A DNA stretch of 64,000 nucleotides from VXYL01 sp965116935 (GTDB taxonomy: Bacteria; Pseudomonadota; Gammaproteobacteria; Pseudomonadales; Azotimanducaceae): the NCBI GenBank assembly GCA_965116935.1, contig OZ220737.1:5208001-5272000 (forward strand). Reading direction: 5' to 3'. Positions 9,572-17,639 of the stretch are shown here, piece after piece; the first letter of the stretch is position 1; each line of letters begins with the position of its first letter. Under the pieces are notes generated by a model that made no database searches, was not told the DNA's origin, and saw only the letters and a list, made by a program, of their open reading frames with translations. The position numbers and the translations under genes were made by a program.

Positions 9572-10102
9572 ATGCGTGATGGACCTTGGCTGGACATCCT
9601 TTCCCTCGCTCGGCGCGAGGCGAGGTGGTCGGGCCGGGTGCCGCTCTCGGCATTGCCTCGGTTGCGCGCGCTGCTTGCCAGCGAAAGCGATGCTGGCGAG
9701 GTGCAGGTCGAGCTCGGCTTTCGCATCGACGCCAGCGGCCGGCTGCAGGTGGCCGGGGAGGCCGTTGCCTCGGTGACGGTGGCATGTTCGCGCTGCATGG
9801 AGGATGTGGCGGTGCGTGTGCAAGCCTCGGTGGATGCGCGAGTCGTTCGAAGCGAGGCGGAGGCGAGTGAACTGATCGCCGAGTGCGATGTCATCGTGGC
9901 ACCGTCGCGCGATATGGAGGTCGCCCACCTAATCGAGGACGACCTCTTGCTCGGCCTGCCGGAGACGGGATGCGGCCAGAGTGACTCGTGCCCGAACCTG
10001 CCGCCGACGGAGTATCCGGTTGCGGATAACGACGCGGCGCCGGGCCGCGCCAACCCCTTTGACGCCTTGGCGGCGTTGAAGACTGGCCGAGAAGTGGAAT
10101 AG
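9572..10102 (+). CDS. yceD: YceD family 23S rRNA accumulation protein (DUF177)
   Basis: The 176-residue product has the DUF177 layout: an N-terminal GRVPLSALPRL element, the central SVTVACSRCMEDVAVRV, and the C-terminal acidic and cysteine-containing DLLLGLPETGCGQSDSC region ending NPFDALAALK. The family is linked to 23S rRNA levels and almost always precedes rpmF, as it does here 79 bp away. The start ATG was chosen because it gives the family N-terminus and because the promoter -10 ends only 9 nt upstream, which rules out the longer upstream frame. Translation probably begins on a leaderless message. Confidence 0.9.
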   Translation: MRDGPWLDILSLARREARWSGRVPLSALPRLRALLASESDAGEVQVELGFRIDASGRLQVAGEAVASVTVACSRCMEDVAVRVQASVDARVVRSEAEASELIAECDVIVAPSRDMEVAHLIEDDLLLGLPETGCGQSDSCPNLPPTEYPVADNDAAPGRANPFDALAALKTGREVE

Positions 10103-10181
10103 ATTCGGCGCGCCCTCGGCGGCCGACGATAGAACTCGCGGCTGGCCTCGAATCGGCCAGCGCAGCACAAGGAGTAAAGAC

Positions 10182-10358
10182 ATGGCGGTGCAGCAGAATC
10201 GGGTAACGCGGTCGAAGCGCGACAAGCGTCGATCGCACCATGCCTTGGCGAAGCCCACGCTTTCCATCGATCCCGAGACCGGCGAAACCCATCGTCGCCA
10301 CCACATCACCGCCGACGGCTTCTATCGTGGTCGCCGCGTCGTCGACACCGGCGAGTAA
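10182..10358 (+). CDS. rpmF: 50S ribosomal protein L32
   Basis: A 58-residue basic protein reading MAVQQNRVTRSKRDKRRSHH, then ALAKPTLSIDPETGETHRRH and HITADGFYRGRRVVDTGE. This matches gammaproteobacterial L32, a component of the large ribosomal subunit. A GGAGTAAAGAC ribosome-binding site precedes the ATG. It sits in the conserved yceD-rpmF-plsX order. The zinc-binding cysteines found in some L32 proteins are absent, so this is the Zn-independent form. Confidence 0.95.
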   Translation: MAVQQNRVTRSKRDKRRSHHALAKPTLSIDPETGETHRRHHITADGFYRGRRVVDTGE

Positions 10359-10411
10359 GGACAGTCGCAAACTCGCACGCCCGTCTGGAGAATCCTAGCC
10401 GACGAGCGACC

Positions 10412-11431
10412 TTGCGCATCGCCATCGACACCCTCGGTGCCGATGCCGGTGCTGGCGTGTTAGTCGATGGTGCGCTCGATGCGGTGGCTCCTCGGCCAGA
10501 CATCGCCCTCAACCTGATAGGCGAGCCAGAGTCGATTCACGAGGCCCTCCGCAGTCGTTCCGACAGCTACAGCCGCCACACCGTCACCCCCTCGCCCCGC
10601 CGCCTCGACATCGCCGACTCGCTGCGCCTTGCGCTGCGTGGCGCGCTCGCTTCCTCCATGCGCTCGGCGGTCGAGAGCGTCGCCGACCGCAGTTGCGACG
10701 CACTCGTGAGCGCCGGCAGCACCGGCGCGCTGATGGCCCTCTCCCGACACCTTGTCGGCAGGGCTCAGGGTGTGGACCGACCGGCCATCGCCAAGCGCCT
10801 GCCCACGGCTTCTGGCCGGCCGGTATGGCTACTCGACCTTGGTGCCAACCTCAAGGCCGGACCGGAGCAGCTGTACCAGTTCGCCCACATGGGGGCTGCC
10901 TTGGCCGAGTCCGTTGCCAACATCGCGACGCCTCGTGTCGCGCTGCTGAACATCGGTTCCGAGTTTCACAAAGGGCCAGCGAACATCCGCGCGGCGGCAC
11001 AGTTGCTTGCCGAAGACGACGCCATTCGCCACGTCGGCTACGTCGAGGCACACGATCTGTTCACAGGCGCCGCCGACGTGATCGTCGCCGAGGGCTTCGC
11101 CGGCAACGTCGCACTCAAGGCTTCCGAAGGCGCCGCGCGGATGGCGGCGCATGTGCTGCGCGAGGAACTGCGCCGCCGGACACTCCGAGGGAGCGCCGCA
11201 ACTAACGATTCCGACGAACAGGCCCGCGCCGGTCTGAGCCGCGTCTTCAACGCATACAATCCGCAGCTTTACAACGGCGCGAGTCTGGTGGGCCTTTCTC
11301 GCGTCGTCGTCAAGAGCCACGGCGGCACCGACCGCGAGGGCTTTGCGCAAGCGGTGCGGACGGCGATCGAGGAGGTCGAGATGAACGTAACCGAGCGAAT
11401 CGCCGGCTGCCTCGCCGGCCGGCTCGCCTGA
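10412..11431 (+). CDS. plsX: Phosphate acyltransferase PlsX
   Basis: Converts acyl-ACP and phosphate to acyl-phosphate, the first step of the PlsX/PlsY route to phosphatidic acid. The 339-residue product begins MRIAIDTLGADAG, with the family's AGSTGALMALSRHLVGR, LLDLGANLKAGPEQLYQFAHMG and VAEGFAGNVALKASEGAARM motifs, and ends in the usual alpha-helical region. The start is a TTG at 10412-10414, since ATC AT-rich options upstream are absent and the canonical MRIAID begins there. It belongs to the fab operon and is followed by fabD after 35 bp. Confidence 0.95.
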   Translation: MRIAIDTLGADAGAGVLVDGALDAVAPRPDIALNLIGEPESIHEALRSRSDSYSRHTVTPSPRRLDIADSLRLALRGALASSMRSAVESVADRSCDALVSAGSTGALMALSRHLVGRAQGVDRPAIAKRLPTASGRPVWLLDLGANLKAGPEQLYQFAHMGAALAESVANIATPRVALLNIGSEFHKGPANIRAAAQLLAEDDAIRHVGYVEAHDLFTGAADVIVAEGFAGNVALKASEGAARMAAHVLREELRRRTLRGSAATNDSDEQARAGLSRVFNAYNPQLYNGASLVGLSRVVVKSHGGTDREGFAQAVRTAIEEVEMNVTERIAGCLAGRLA

Positions 11432-11466
11432 ATGCGCGAGCCGCAGGCACTAGCAAGGAGCATCGC

Positions 11467-12396
11467 ATGAGCGTGGGCTTTCTCTTTCCGGGTCAGGGTG
11501 CCCAGACCGTGGGCATGGCGACGGACATTGCCGCATCCGAAGCCGTGCTGGCGCAACGCTTCGAGGAGGCTTCGGAGGCGGTCGGGTTCGACCTTGCCAG
11601 GATCATTCGCGAGGGCCCGGCCGAGGCGCTCAACCGCACCGAGATCACCCAGCCGGCCATGCTGGCGGTGAGCGTGGGCCTTTTCGACGTCTGGCGCGCA
11701 CGGGGCGGTGCGACGCCGGCGATTGCGGCCGGTCATAGCCTGGGCGAATACTCGGCACTCACCGCCGCCGGGTGCATGGACTTCGCGGACGCGGTGCGCC
11801 TGGTTCACGAGCGCGGCAAGCTGATGCAGGCTGCGGTGCCCGAAAGCGAGGGTGCCATGGCCGCCATTCTTGGCCTCGACGACGATGTCATTGCGGCTTG
11901 CTGCGAGAACGCCGGCGGCGTTGTGGCGCCAGCCAACTACAACTCGCCCGGTCAGGTAGTGATCGCTGGCGCACACGACGCGGTGCAGCGCGCGAGCGCA
12001 GCGTGTCAGGAAGCCGGCGCCCGACGCACCGTGCCGCTCGATGTGAGCGTCCCTTCCCATTGCCAGTTGATGGCGCCGGCAGGAGAAAGCCTGGGCCAAC
12101 TGCTGACTGCGGTTGAGCTCGCGCCGGCCCAGATTCCGGTCGTGCAGAACGTCGATGCCACCGTTGCCGACGATCCTGCTGGCGTCCGCGAAAAGCTGCT
12201 CGCGCAACTGGTTTCGCCGGTGCGCTGGTCCGATTCGGTGAAACACATGGCTAGCCAAGGCGTGGAGCGCTTTGTCGAGTGCGGGCCTGGCGCCGTGCTC
12301 GCTGGTCTGGCGCGACGCATCGACCGCAAGCTGGTGGTGCGCGGCATCGACACACTCGATGCCCTGGAGGCGACGCTGACGGAGTTCGCGGCATGA
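11467..12396 (+). CDS. fabD: Malonyl-CoA:ACP transacylase
   Basis: Loads malonyl groups onto acyl carrier protein for fatty-acid synthesis. The 309-residue product has FLFPGQGAQTVGMA at the N-terminus, the active-site GHSLGEYSAL with nucleophilic serine near residue 91, the substrate-arginine region EHVRG-like RLVHERGKLMQ, and the catalytic histidine region VPSHCQLM. An AAGGAG site precedes the ATG. The stop TGA overlaps the fabG ATG, so translation is probably coupled. Confidence 0.96.
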   Translation: MSVGFLFPGQGAQTVGMATDIAASEAVLAQRFEEASEAVGFDLARIIREGPAEALNRTEITQPAMLAVSVGLFDVWRARGGATPAIAAGHSLGEYSALTAAGCMDFADAVRLVHERGKLMQAAVPESEGAMAAILGLDDDVIAACCENAGGVVAPANYNSPGQVVIAGAHDAVQRASAACQEAGARRTVPLDVSVPSHCQLMAPAGESLGQLLTAVELAPAQIPVVQNVDATVADDPAGVREKLLAQLVSPVRWSDSVKHMASQGVERFVECGPGAVLAGLARRIDRKLVVRGIDTLDALEATLTEFAA

Positions 12397-13130
12397 GCGG
12401 CGGCGCACCGCGAGTCGCACTGGTCACGGGCGCATCGCGGGGCATCGGCGCGGCGATCGCGGAGCGCCTCGTCGAGGACGGCTTCCGCGTGGTCGGCAGC
12501 GCGACCACCGAGGAGGGTGCCCGGGGAGTCGAGGACGCCCTTGGCGGCGCCGGCATCGGCGTCGTGCTACGGCTCGAAAGCGAAGACAGCGTCGCCGCCG
12601 CCATCAACGACGTGCAAAGTCGCTGCGGGACGCCGGCCGTGCTCGTCAACAATGCCGGCATCACCCGCGACAACCTGCTTGTGCGCATGTCGCCGCAGCA
12701 ATGGGGCGACGTGCTTGCCGCCAACCTCACGGGTCTGTACCGGCTCACCCGTCCGCTGCTGCGCGGCATGATGCGGGCGCGTTGGGGACGCATCGTCAAC
12801 ATGAGTTCCGTAGTGGCACGCATGGGCAATGCGGGGCAATCGAACTACGCCGCCGCCAAGGCCGGCATCGAGGGGTTCACGCGCGCCCTCGCCCAAGAGG
12901 TGGGCGCGCGGGGCATCACCGTGAATGCGGTGGCACCGGGCTTCATCGACACCGACATGACCCGAGCCCTCGCCGAGAGCGCCCGCGCCGCCTTGGTCGA
13001 GCGCATTGCACTCGGCCGCATGGGAGCGGCGGCGGACGTGGCAGCGGCGGTGTCGTTCCTTGCCAGCGACGGCGCCGGCTACATCACCGGCGAGACGGTA
13101 CACGTCAACGGCGGGCTTTACTCGGCGTGA
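12393..13130 (+). CDS. fabG: 3-oxoacyl-ACP reductase FabG
   Basis: NADPH-dependent reduction of beta-ketoacyl-ACP. The 245-residue short-chain dehydrogenase has the cofactor motif TGASRGIG near residue 14, NNAGITRDN, and the Ser-Tyr-Lys triad in NMSSVVARMGN and SNYAAAKAG. It closes with the PG-F and YITGETVHVNGGLY ends typical of FabG. The true start is the ATG at 12393 overlapping the fabD stop (ATGA); the longer frame upstream is only fabD read out of phase. Confidence 0.96.
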   Translation: MSGGAPRVALVTGASRGIGAAIAERLVEDGFRVVGSATTEEGARGVEDALGGAGIGVVLRLESEDSVAAAINDVQSRCGTPAVLVNNAGITRDNLLVRMSPQQWGDVLAANLTGLYRLTRPLLRGMMRARWGRIVNMSSVVARMGNAGQSNYAAAKAGIEGFTRALAQEVGARGITVNAVAPGFIDTDMTRALAESARAALVERIALGRMGAAADVAAAVSFLASDGAGYITGETVHVNGGLYSA

Positions 13131-13181
13131 TGGCTTGAAGCGCGTCAGCGCCAAACTCGAAAGCGACGCCGAGGCGGGCTG

Positions 13182-13187
13182 TATAAT
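13182..13187 (+). promoter_or_regulatory. Candidate -10 element upstream of acpP
   Basis: A perfect TATAAT stands out in very GC-rich sequence about 100 nt before acpP. No good -35 is visible 17 nt upstream (the region reads ctcgaaagc). It may give acpP the extra internal promoter that this gene has in other bacteria, where ACP is needed in large amounts. Confidence 0.45.
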
Positions 13188-13288
13188 TCGCGCCCTGATT
13201 TCGCACCCCGGCACACGCCGAAGCGAAACTCTTGCGATGCCGATGCTTCGGCGAAATCCAAATCCTTGTGAGGGAGTGACGGGAAACC

Positions 13289-13522
13289 ATGAGCAGTGTG
13301 GAAGAACGGGTGAAGAAGCTCATCTGCGAGCAACTCGGCGTGAAGGAAGACGAGGTGAAGGACGATGCCTCCTTCGTCGACGATCTCGGCGCAGACTCAC
13401 TCGATACCGTGGAACTCGTGATGGCGCTCGAGGAGGAATTCGAGACGGAGATTCCGGACGAGGAAGCCGAGAACATCACCACGGTGAAAGAGGCCATCGA
13501 CTACATACAAGCGCACACCTGA
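13289..13522 (+). CDS. acpP: Acyl carrier protein
   Basis: Carries growing acyl chains on a phosphopantetheine arm. The 77-residue acidic protein begins MSSVEERVKKLICEQLGVKE and contains the attachment motif DDLGADSLDTVELVMALEEE, with the modified serine near residue 37. It ends EAIDYIQAHT. The family is usually 77-80 residues. It lies between fabG and fabF, 55 bp before fabF, in the conserved order. Confidence 0.97.
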   Translation: MSSVEERVKKLICEQLGVKEDEVKDDASFVDDLGADSLDTVELVMALEEEFETEIPDEEAENITTVKEAIDYIQAHT

Positions 13523-13577
13523 TCCGTCGCAAAGGCGACCACATCGGGACTCCCTACAAGACATTTCGGACTTTCGC

Positions 13578-14813
13578 ATGACCAAGCGGCGAGTAGTGGT
13601 GACCGGCCTCGGCGTGCTCTGCCCCATAGGCAATACTGCCGACGAGGCATGGGCCAGCGCCCTGGCCGGACGCAGCGGCGCAGCGACCATCGACTCCTTC
13701 GACACCGTAGGCCAGTCGGTGACCATCGCCGCCTGCGTCAAGGACTTCGACGTCGAGCCCTACATGGCGCGGCGCGAGGCGCGGCGGCTCGACACCTTCA
13801 TCCAGTACGGCATGGCTGCGGGCATTCAGGCTGTGCGCGACGCGGGGCTCGAGGACGCAGCGGACGACGGCGAACGCATCGGCGTCGCCATCGGCTCCGG
13901 CATCGGCGGCATCAACACCATCGAGGCGACCCACTCGACCTACCTCAACCGAGGCGCTTCGCGCGTCTCGCCGTTCTTCGTGCCCTCCAGCGTCATCAAC
14001 ATGATCGCTGGCAACCTATCCATCAAGTATGGCTTCCGAGGCCCTAACCTCGCCCTCGTGACGGCCTGCACCACCGGCACGCACAACATCGGCCTCGGCG
14101 CTCGCCTGATCCAGTACGGCGAAGCCGACGTGATGGTGGTTGGCGGCTCCGAGCAGGCCACCTCCCCGGTCACGGTGGCTGGCTTCGCCTCCATGCGCGC
14201 CCTCTCCACCCGCAACGACGATCCGGAACGCGCCAGCCGGCCGTGGGACCGAGACCGGAACGGCTTTGTGCTCGGTGACGGCGCAGCGGTGCTGGTGCTC
14301 GAGGAATACGAGCACGCCCGGGCGCGCGGCGCCAACATCTACTGCGAGGTCGCCGGATTCGGCATGAGCGGCGACGCACACCACATCACGAGCCCGCCTG
14401 ACGACGGCCGCGGTGCGGTAAGTTCCATGCAAAACGCACTCAGCGACGCGGGGCTGAGCCCAGACGACGTGCAGTACATCAACGCCCACGGCACCTCCAC
14501 CCCCCAGGGCGACATCGCCGAGACCCTTTCCATCAAGGCCGTTTTCGGCGACGACACCAAGGTGGCGGTGAGTTCGTCGAAGTCGATGATCGGCCACCTG
14601 CTCGGCGCGGCCGGCGCAGTGGAGGCCGTCTTCACCATCCTCGCGATCCACCACCAGACGGTGCATCCGACGATCAACCTCGACAACCCCGACGACGCCT
14701 GTGATCTCGACTACGTCCCCCACCAATCCCGCGAGATGCCGATTCGCGCAGCGCTGTCGAACTCCTTCGGCTTCGGCGGCACCAACGGCACACTGATTTT
14801 CAGCGCGGTGTAG
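13578..14813 (+). CDS. fabF: 3-oxoacyl-ACP synthase II (FabF)
   Basis: Condenses malonyl-ACP with acyl-ACP in chain elongation. The 411-residue product shows the thiolase fold and the full Cys-His-His set: VTACTTGTHNIG with the nucleophilic cysteine, NAHGTSTPQGD, and SSKSMIGHLLGAAGAVE. It ends NSFGFGGTNGTLIF. Length and start (MTKRRVVVTGLGVL) are standard. It is in the fab operon; no pabC follows, and the next gene is mltG after 127 bp. Confidence 0.97.
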   Translation: MTKRRVVVTGLGVLCPIGNTADEAWASALAGRSGAATIDSFDTVGQSVTIAACVKDFDVEPYMARREARRLDTFIQYGMAAGIQAVRDAGLEDAADDGERIGVAIGSGIGGINTIEATHSTYLNRGASRVSPFFVPSSVINMIAGNLSIKYGFRGPNLALVTACTTGTHNIGLGARLIQYGEADVMVVGGSEQATSPVTVAGFASMRALSTRNDDPERASRPWDRDRNGFVLGDGAAVLVLEEYEHARARGANIYCEVAGFGMSGDAHHITSPPDDGRGAVSSMQNALSDAGLSPDDVQYINAHGTSTPQGDIAETLSIKAVFGDDTKVAVSSSKSMIGHLLGAAGAVEAVFTILAIHHQTVHPTINLDNPDDACDLDYVPHQSREMPIRAALSNSFGFGGTNGTLIFSAV

Positions 14814-14940
14814 AGTGGACTAGGGAAGCTCGCGCCAGCGCGCGAACCTCGGCAGGGATGCCTCGCATGGATCGGTTATCGTGACACGTTGGGGCGCTCT
14901 CTCAAGGATGCCGGCGTGTTGCTAGGGGCTTGAGGCACGC

Positions 14941-15984
14941 GTGACCAAGCAAGCTTGGATGTCCGGACGCACAGCGCGGGCGCTTGCGCTCCCGGCGACC
15001 TTGTTTGCCCTCGGCCTTGCCGCGTTCCTGGGCCTCGATGCATGGCTTGAGAGATGGGCCAAGACGCCTGTGGAGCTGACCGACGCCGTCCTGTTCGACA
15101 TTCCGAACGGCGCCACCTTCGCCCAAGTTGCCGACACGATGCGCGAGCTCAGCATCACGGACGCCACTACCCGACTCACGCTTCGGGCCCGCCAGCGCGG
15201 CCTCATCGAGGCGATACGACGGGGGGAGTACCGCGTCACGCCCGGAATCACGCCCGATGGCCTCTTGGACCTGATCTCCCTCGGCCAAGTGGTGCAGCAC
15301 CACGTTCGGATCGAGGAGGGCGAGACGGTGGCGACTCTGCTCAGCCGGCTTCAAGCGGATGAACGCCTCGACTTCGACCTCGCGAACTCCGCTCCTCAAT
15401 CGCTTGCGGACAACCTTGGCATCGCGAGCCCTGGCAATCCGGCGCTCGAAGGAAGGTTCTTTCCCGACACCTACCAGTTCGATCGCGGGCACCGCGTATC
15501 CGAGTTGCTCGGGCGGGCGCTGCGGCAAATGGACACGGTGCTGGCCGAGGCATGGGCCGGGCGCGCCAAGGAGCTGCCTTACGAGAACCCCCAAGACGCC
15601 CTCGTGCTGGCGTCGCTGGTGGAGAAGGAAACGGGCCGCGCCAGCGACCGAGCGCCCATCGCCGGCGTCTTCGTGCGGCGGCTCGAGCTCCAAATGCGGC
15701 TGCAATCCGACCCCACCGTGATCTACGGTCTTGGCGACGCGTTCGACGGCAACCTGACCCGTGTGCATCTCGACGCCGACGGCCCCTACAACACCTACAG
15801 CCGCCACGGCCTGCCACCGACGCCCATCGCGCTGCCAAGCCGAGACTCCATCCACGCGGCGCTCAATCCAGAGATCGGCAACGCGCTCTACTTCGTCGCC
15901 CGAGGCGACGGTTCGAGCGAGTTCTCCGCCACCCTCGAGCAACACAACCGCGCCGTGCGGCGGTTTCAGCTTGGAGGAAGCTAG
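14941..15984 (+). CDS. mltG: Endolytic murein transglycosylase MltG
   Basis: Cleaves nascent peptidoglycan strands at the inner membrane and helps end strand synthesis. The 347-residue product has an N-terminal membrane anchor (LPATLFALGLAAFLGLDAWL), a LysM-like region with IPNGATFAQVADTM, and the YceG domain with the catalytic glutamate in LVLASLVEKETGRASDR. The family ends SDPTVIYGLG and NTYSRHGLPPTPI are also present. The start is a GTG at 14941; it places the anchor at the N-terminus. Its TAG stop shares one base with the GTG start of tmk. Confidence 0.94.
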   Translation: MTKQAWMSGRTARALALPATLFALGLAAFLGLDAWLERWAKTPVELTDAVLFDIPNGATFAQVADTMRELSITDATTRLTLRARQRGLIEAIRRGEYRVTPGITPDGLLDLISLGQVVQHHVRIEEGETVATLLSRLQADERLDFDLANSAPQSLADNLGIASPGNPALEGRFFPDTYQFDRGHRVSELLGRALRQMDTVLAEAWAGRAKELPYENPQDALVLASLVEKETGRASDRAPIAGVFVRRLELQMRLQSDPTVIYGLGDAFDGNLTRVHLDADGPYNTYSRHGLPPTPIALPSRDSIHAALNPEIGNALYFVARGDGSSEFSATLEQHNRAVRRFQLGGS

Positions 15985-16628
15985 TGGACGCCAAGCGCCG
16001 TGGCCGCTTCATCACGCTCGAGGGCCCCGACGGCGCCGGCAAGACCACGCAAGCCCACCTCGTGGCAGCCATCCTGCGCGCGCAAGGCAAGGAGGTGGTA
16101 ACGACGCGGGAGCCTGGTGGCACGGCGGTGGGCAATTGCTTGCGGCAGGTGCTGCTGGACCCGGAAACTCCCCTGCAACCCACTACCGAAACGCTGCTCA
16201 TGTTCGCCGCCCGTGCAGAGCATGTCGCCCATGTCATCGAACCGGCGCTGGCGGCGGGGCGCTGGGTGGTTTGCGACCGCTTCACCGACTCCACCTTCGC
16301 CTATCAGGGCGATGGGCGCGGCATCGCCGAGAGCGACATCGAAGACCTCGCGGCCTTCGCGCATCCGGGTTGCTGGCCGGATCTCACGCTCTGCCTAGAT
16401 GTGCCGCCGGCGACCTCCGCCGAGCGCCTGCAGGAGCGCACACTCGATGGCTTCGAGCGTGAGGAAGGCGGCTTTCACCGTCGCGTGCGAGACGGATTCG
16501 CGAAGCGTGCAGAGCGTGAGGCACGCATCGTCGTGATCGACGGCAGTCGCGACTTGGACGTCGTGACAGCGGCTGTGCAGGATGCGGTCGAAGCGTTCGT
16601 CCGCCGATTGGAGGCCGTGCAAAAGTGA
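15984..16628 (+). CDS. tmk: Thymidylate kinase
   Basis: Phosphorylates dTMP to dTDP. The 214-residue product carries the P-loop ITLEGPDGAGKTTQ near residue 8, the DR motif CDRFTDSTFAYQGDGRG near residue 95, TREPGGT, and a LID region ERTLDGFEREEGGF. The GTG at 15984-15986 gives the standard N-terminus MDAKRRGRFITLEG and overlaps the mltG stop by one base. It is followed by holB, whose GTG overlaps the tmk stop region, so mltG-tmk-holB look translationally coupled. Confidence 0.95.
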   Translation: MDAKRRGRFITLEGPDGAGKTTQAHLVAAILRAQGKEVVTTREPGGTAVGNCLRQVLLDPETPLQPTTETLLMFAARAEHVAHVIEPALAAGRWVVCDRFTDSTFAYQGDGRGIAESDIEDLAAFAHPGCWPDLTLCLDVPPATSAERLQERTLDGFEREEGGFHRRVRDGFAKRAEREARIVVIDGSRDLDVVTAAVQDAVEAFVRRLEAVQK

Positions 16629-17503
16629 CCCTGCCGCCCTGGCTAGAACCTGCTCGCGCAACCATTGACGCGATGGCGAGCCGGCTGCCTCACGGATTGC
16701 TGATTCAGGGGCCGGGCGGATGCGGGGAGCCCTTGCTGGCGGAGTATCTCGTGCGACAGATCCTGGCGCTCGAGGATGATCGTCCAGCGCGGGAAATCGC
16801 GCATCCGGACTTGCGCTGGGTGGCCACGGAAGACGCGGCGTTTATCGTCGTGGATCAGATCCGCGCGGTTTCGGACTTCCTCGTTCAGCGCCCGCAGCGA
16901 GGGCCACGCAAGCTCGTCGTGATCGACGAAGCGGAACGCATGAACCCCAATGCCGCCAACGCATTGCTGAAGTCGCTGGAGGAGCCGCCGCAGGACAGCT
17001 TCGTCGTGCTGGTGACTTCGGCCAGCGAGCGCCTGCTGCCCACCGTGCGCAGCCGGTGCCAGAGCGTCGTCGTGCAGGCCCCGGATACCGAACAAGCGAC
17101 CCAGTGGCTTGGGACGCAAGGCATCGACCATGCGGTCGCCGAGCACTTCACGCTCGAATACGGCGGCGCGCCATACCATGTGCTGGAGGCCGTACAGCGC
17201 GAGCAGGAACCCCTTTGGCCAGTCCTCATGCAGGCCCGCTCCTCCGCCGACCTCGCAGCGCTTTCCGAGCGCCTGCGCAACGAGAACCTGGTCTCCCTGC
17301 TGGCACGCTGGCTGCGAATCGTGCACAGCCTCATCCGCCAAACCGGGGGCGCGGGCCCGCCAGACGTCAGAATGCTCGCCTTCGCCGACACGGCCTTCGA
17401 AATCTACCGCGCCGCGCAAGTCAACAGCGGGCTCAACCGCCAAATGCAGGTCGAGCGCCTCCTTCTGCACTGGCTGGAACTGGACATTCCCCGCACTCCG
17501 TAA
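16625..17503 (+). CDS. holB: DNA polymerase III delta-prime subunit
   Basis: Clamp-loader subunit of the replicative polymerase. The 292-residue product has HGLLIQGPGGCGEPLLAEYL, where the P-loop lysine is replaced as is normal for delta-prime, which does not hydrolyse ATP. It then has KLVVIDEAERMNPNAANALL, KSLEEPPQDSFVVLVTSAS and LLPTVRSRCQ containing the SRC arginine finger. The zinc-binding cysteine cluster seen in E. coli is not obvious. The GTG start overlaps the end of tmk. It closes the fab-mltG-tmk-holB run; the usual pilZ and tatD genes do not follow, because repeats and an insertion sequence come next. Confidence 0.92.
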   Translation: MTLPPWLEPARATIDAMASRLPHGLLIQGPGGCGEPLLAEYLVRQILALEDDRPAREIAHPDLRWVATEDAAFIVVDQIRAVSDFLVQRPQRGPRKLVVIDEAERMNPNAANALLKSLEEPPQDSFVVLVTSASERLLPTVRSRCQSVVVQAPDTEQATQWLGTQGIDHAVAEHFTLEYGGAPYHVLEAVQREQEPLWPVLMQARSSADLAALSERLRNENLVSLLARWLRIVHSLIRQTGGAGPPDVRMLAFADTAFEIYRAAQVNSGLNRQMQVERLLLHWLELDIPRTP

Positions 17504-17518
17504 CCCACTAGCGCGTCT

Positions 17519-17639
17519 CGTAGGCGACGGGCATGTCCCGTCCCGGCGCGCCCTCGCGGGCACGTTGGCAGTTCGCTTGCGCGAACTGCTGTGCTTCGAC
17601 GAGTTCGTCGGTGCGTTCAACACGGGCGGGGACAAGCCC
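17519..17639. repeat. Dispersed palindromic repeat, modules A+B+C, with IS target
   Basis: Contains GACGGG-catgt-CCCGTC, then the GC hairpin, the CAGTTCGC/GCGAACTG hairpin, and the segment GTGCGTTCAACACGGGCGGGGACAAGCCC. The last 11 bases are the left duplicated target of the first insertion sequence. The remainder of module C resumes at 18996 and reads into CTACGAGG. Confidence 0.75.

Noticed and set aside
16643..17635. 330-codon frame antisense to holB
   Set aside because: Shadow of holB with no domain and no start signal.
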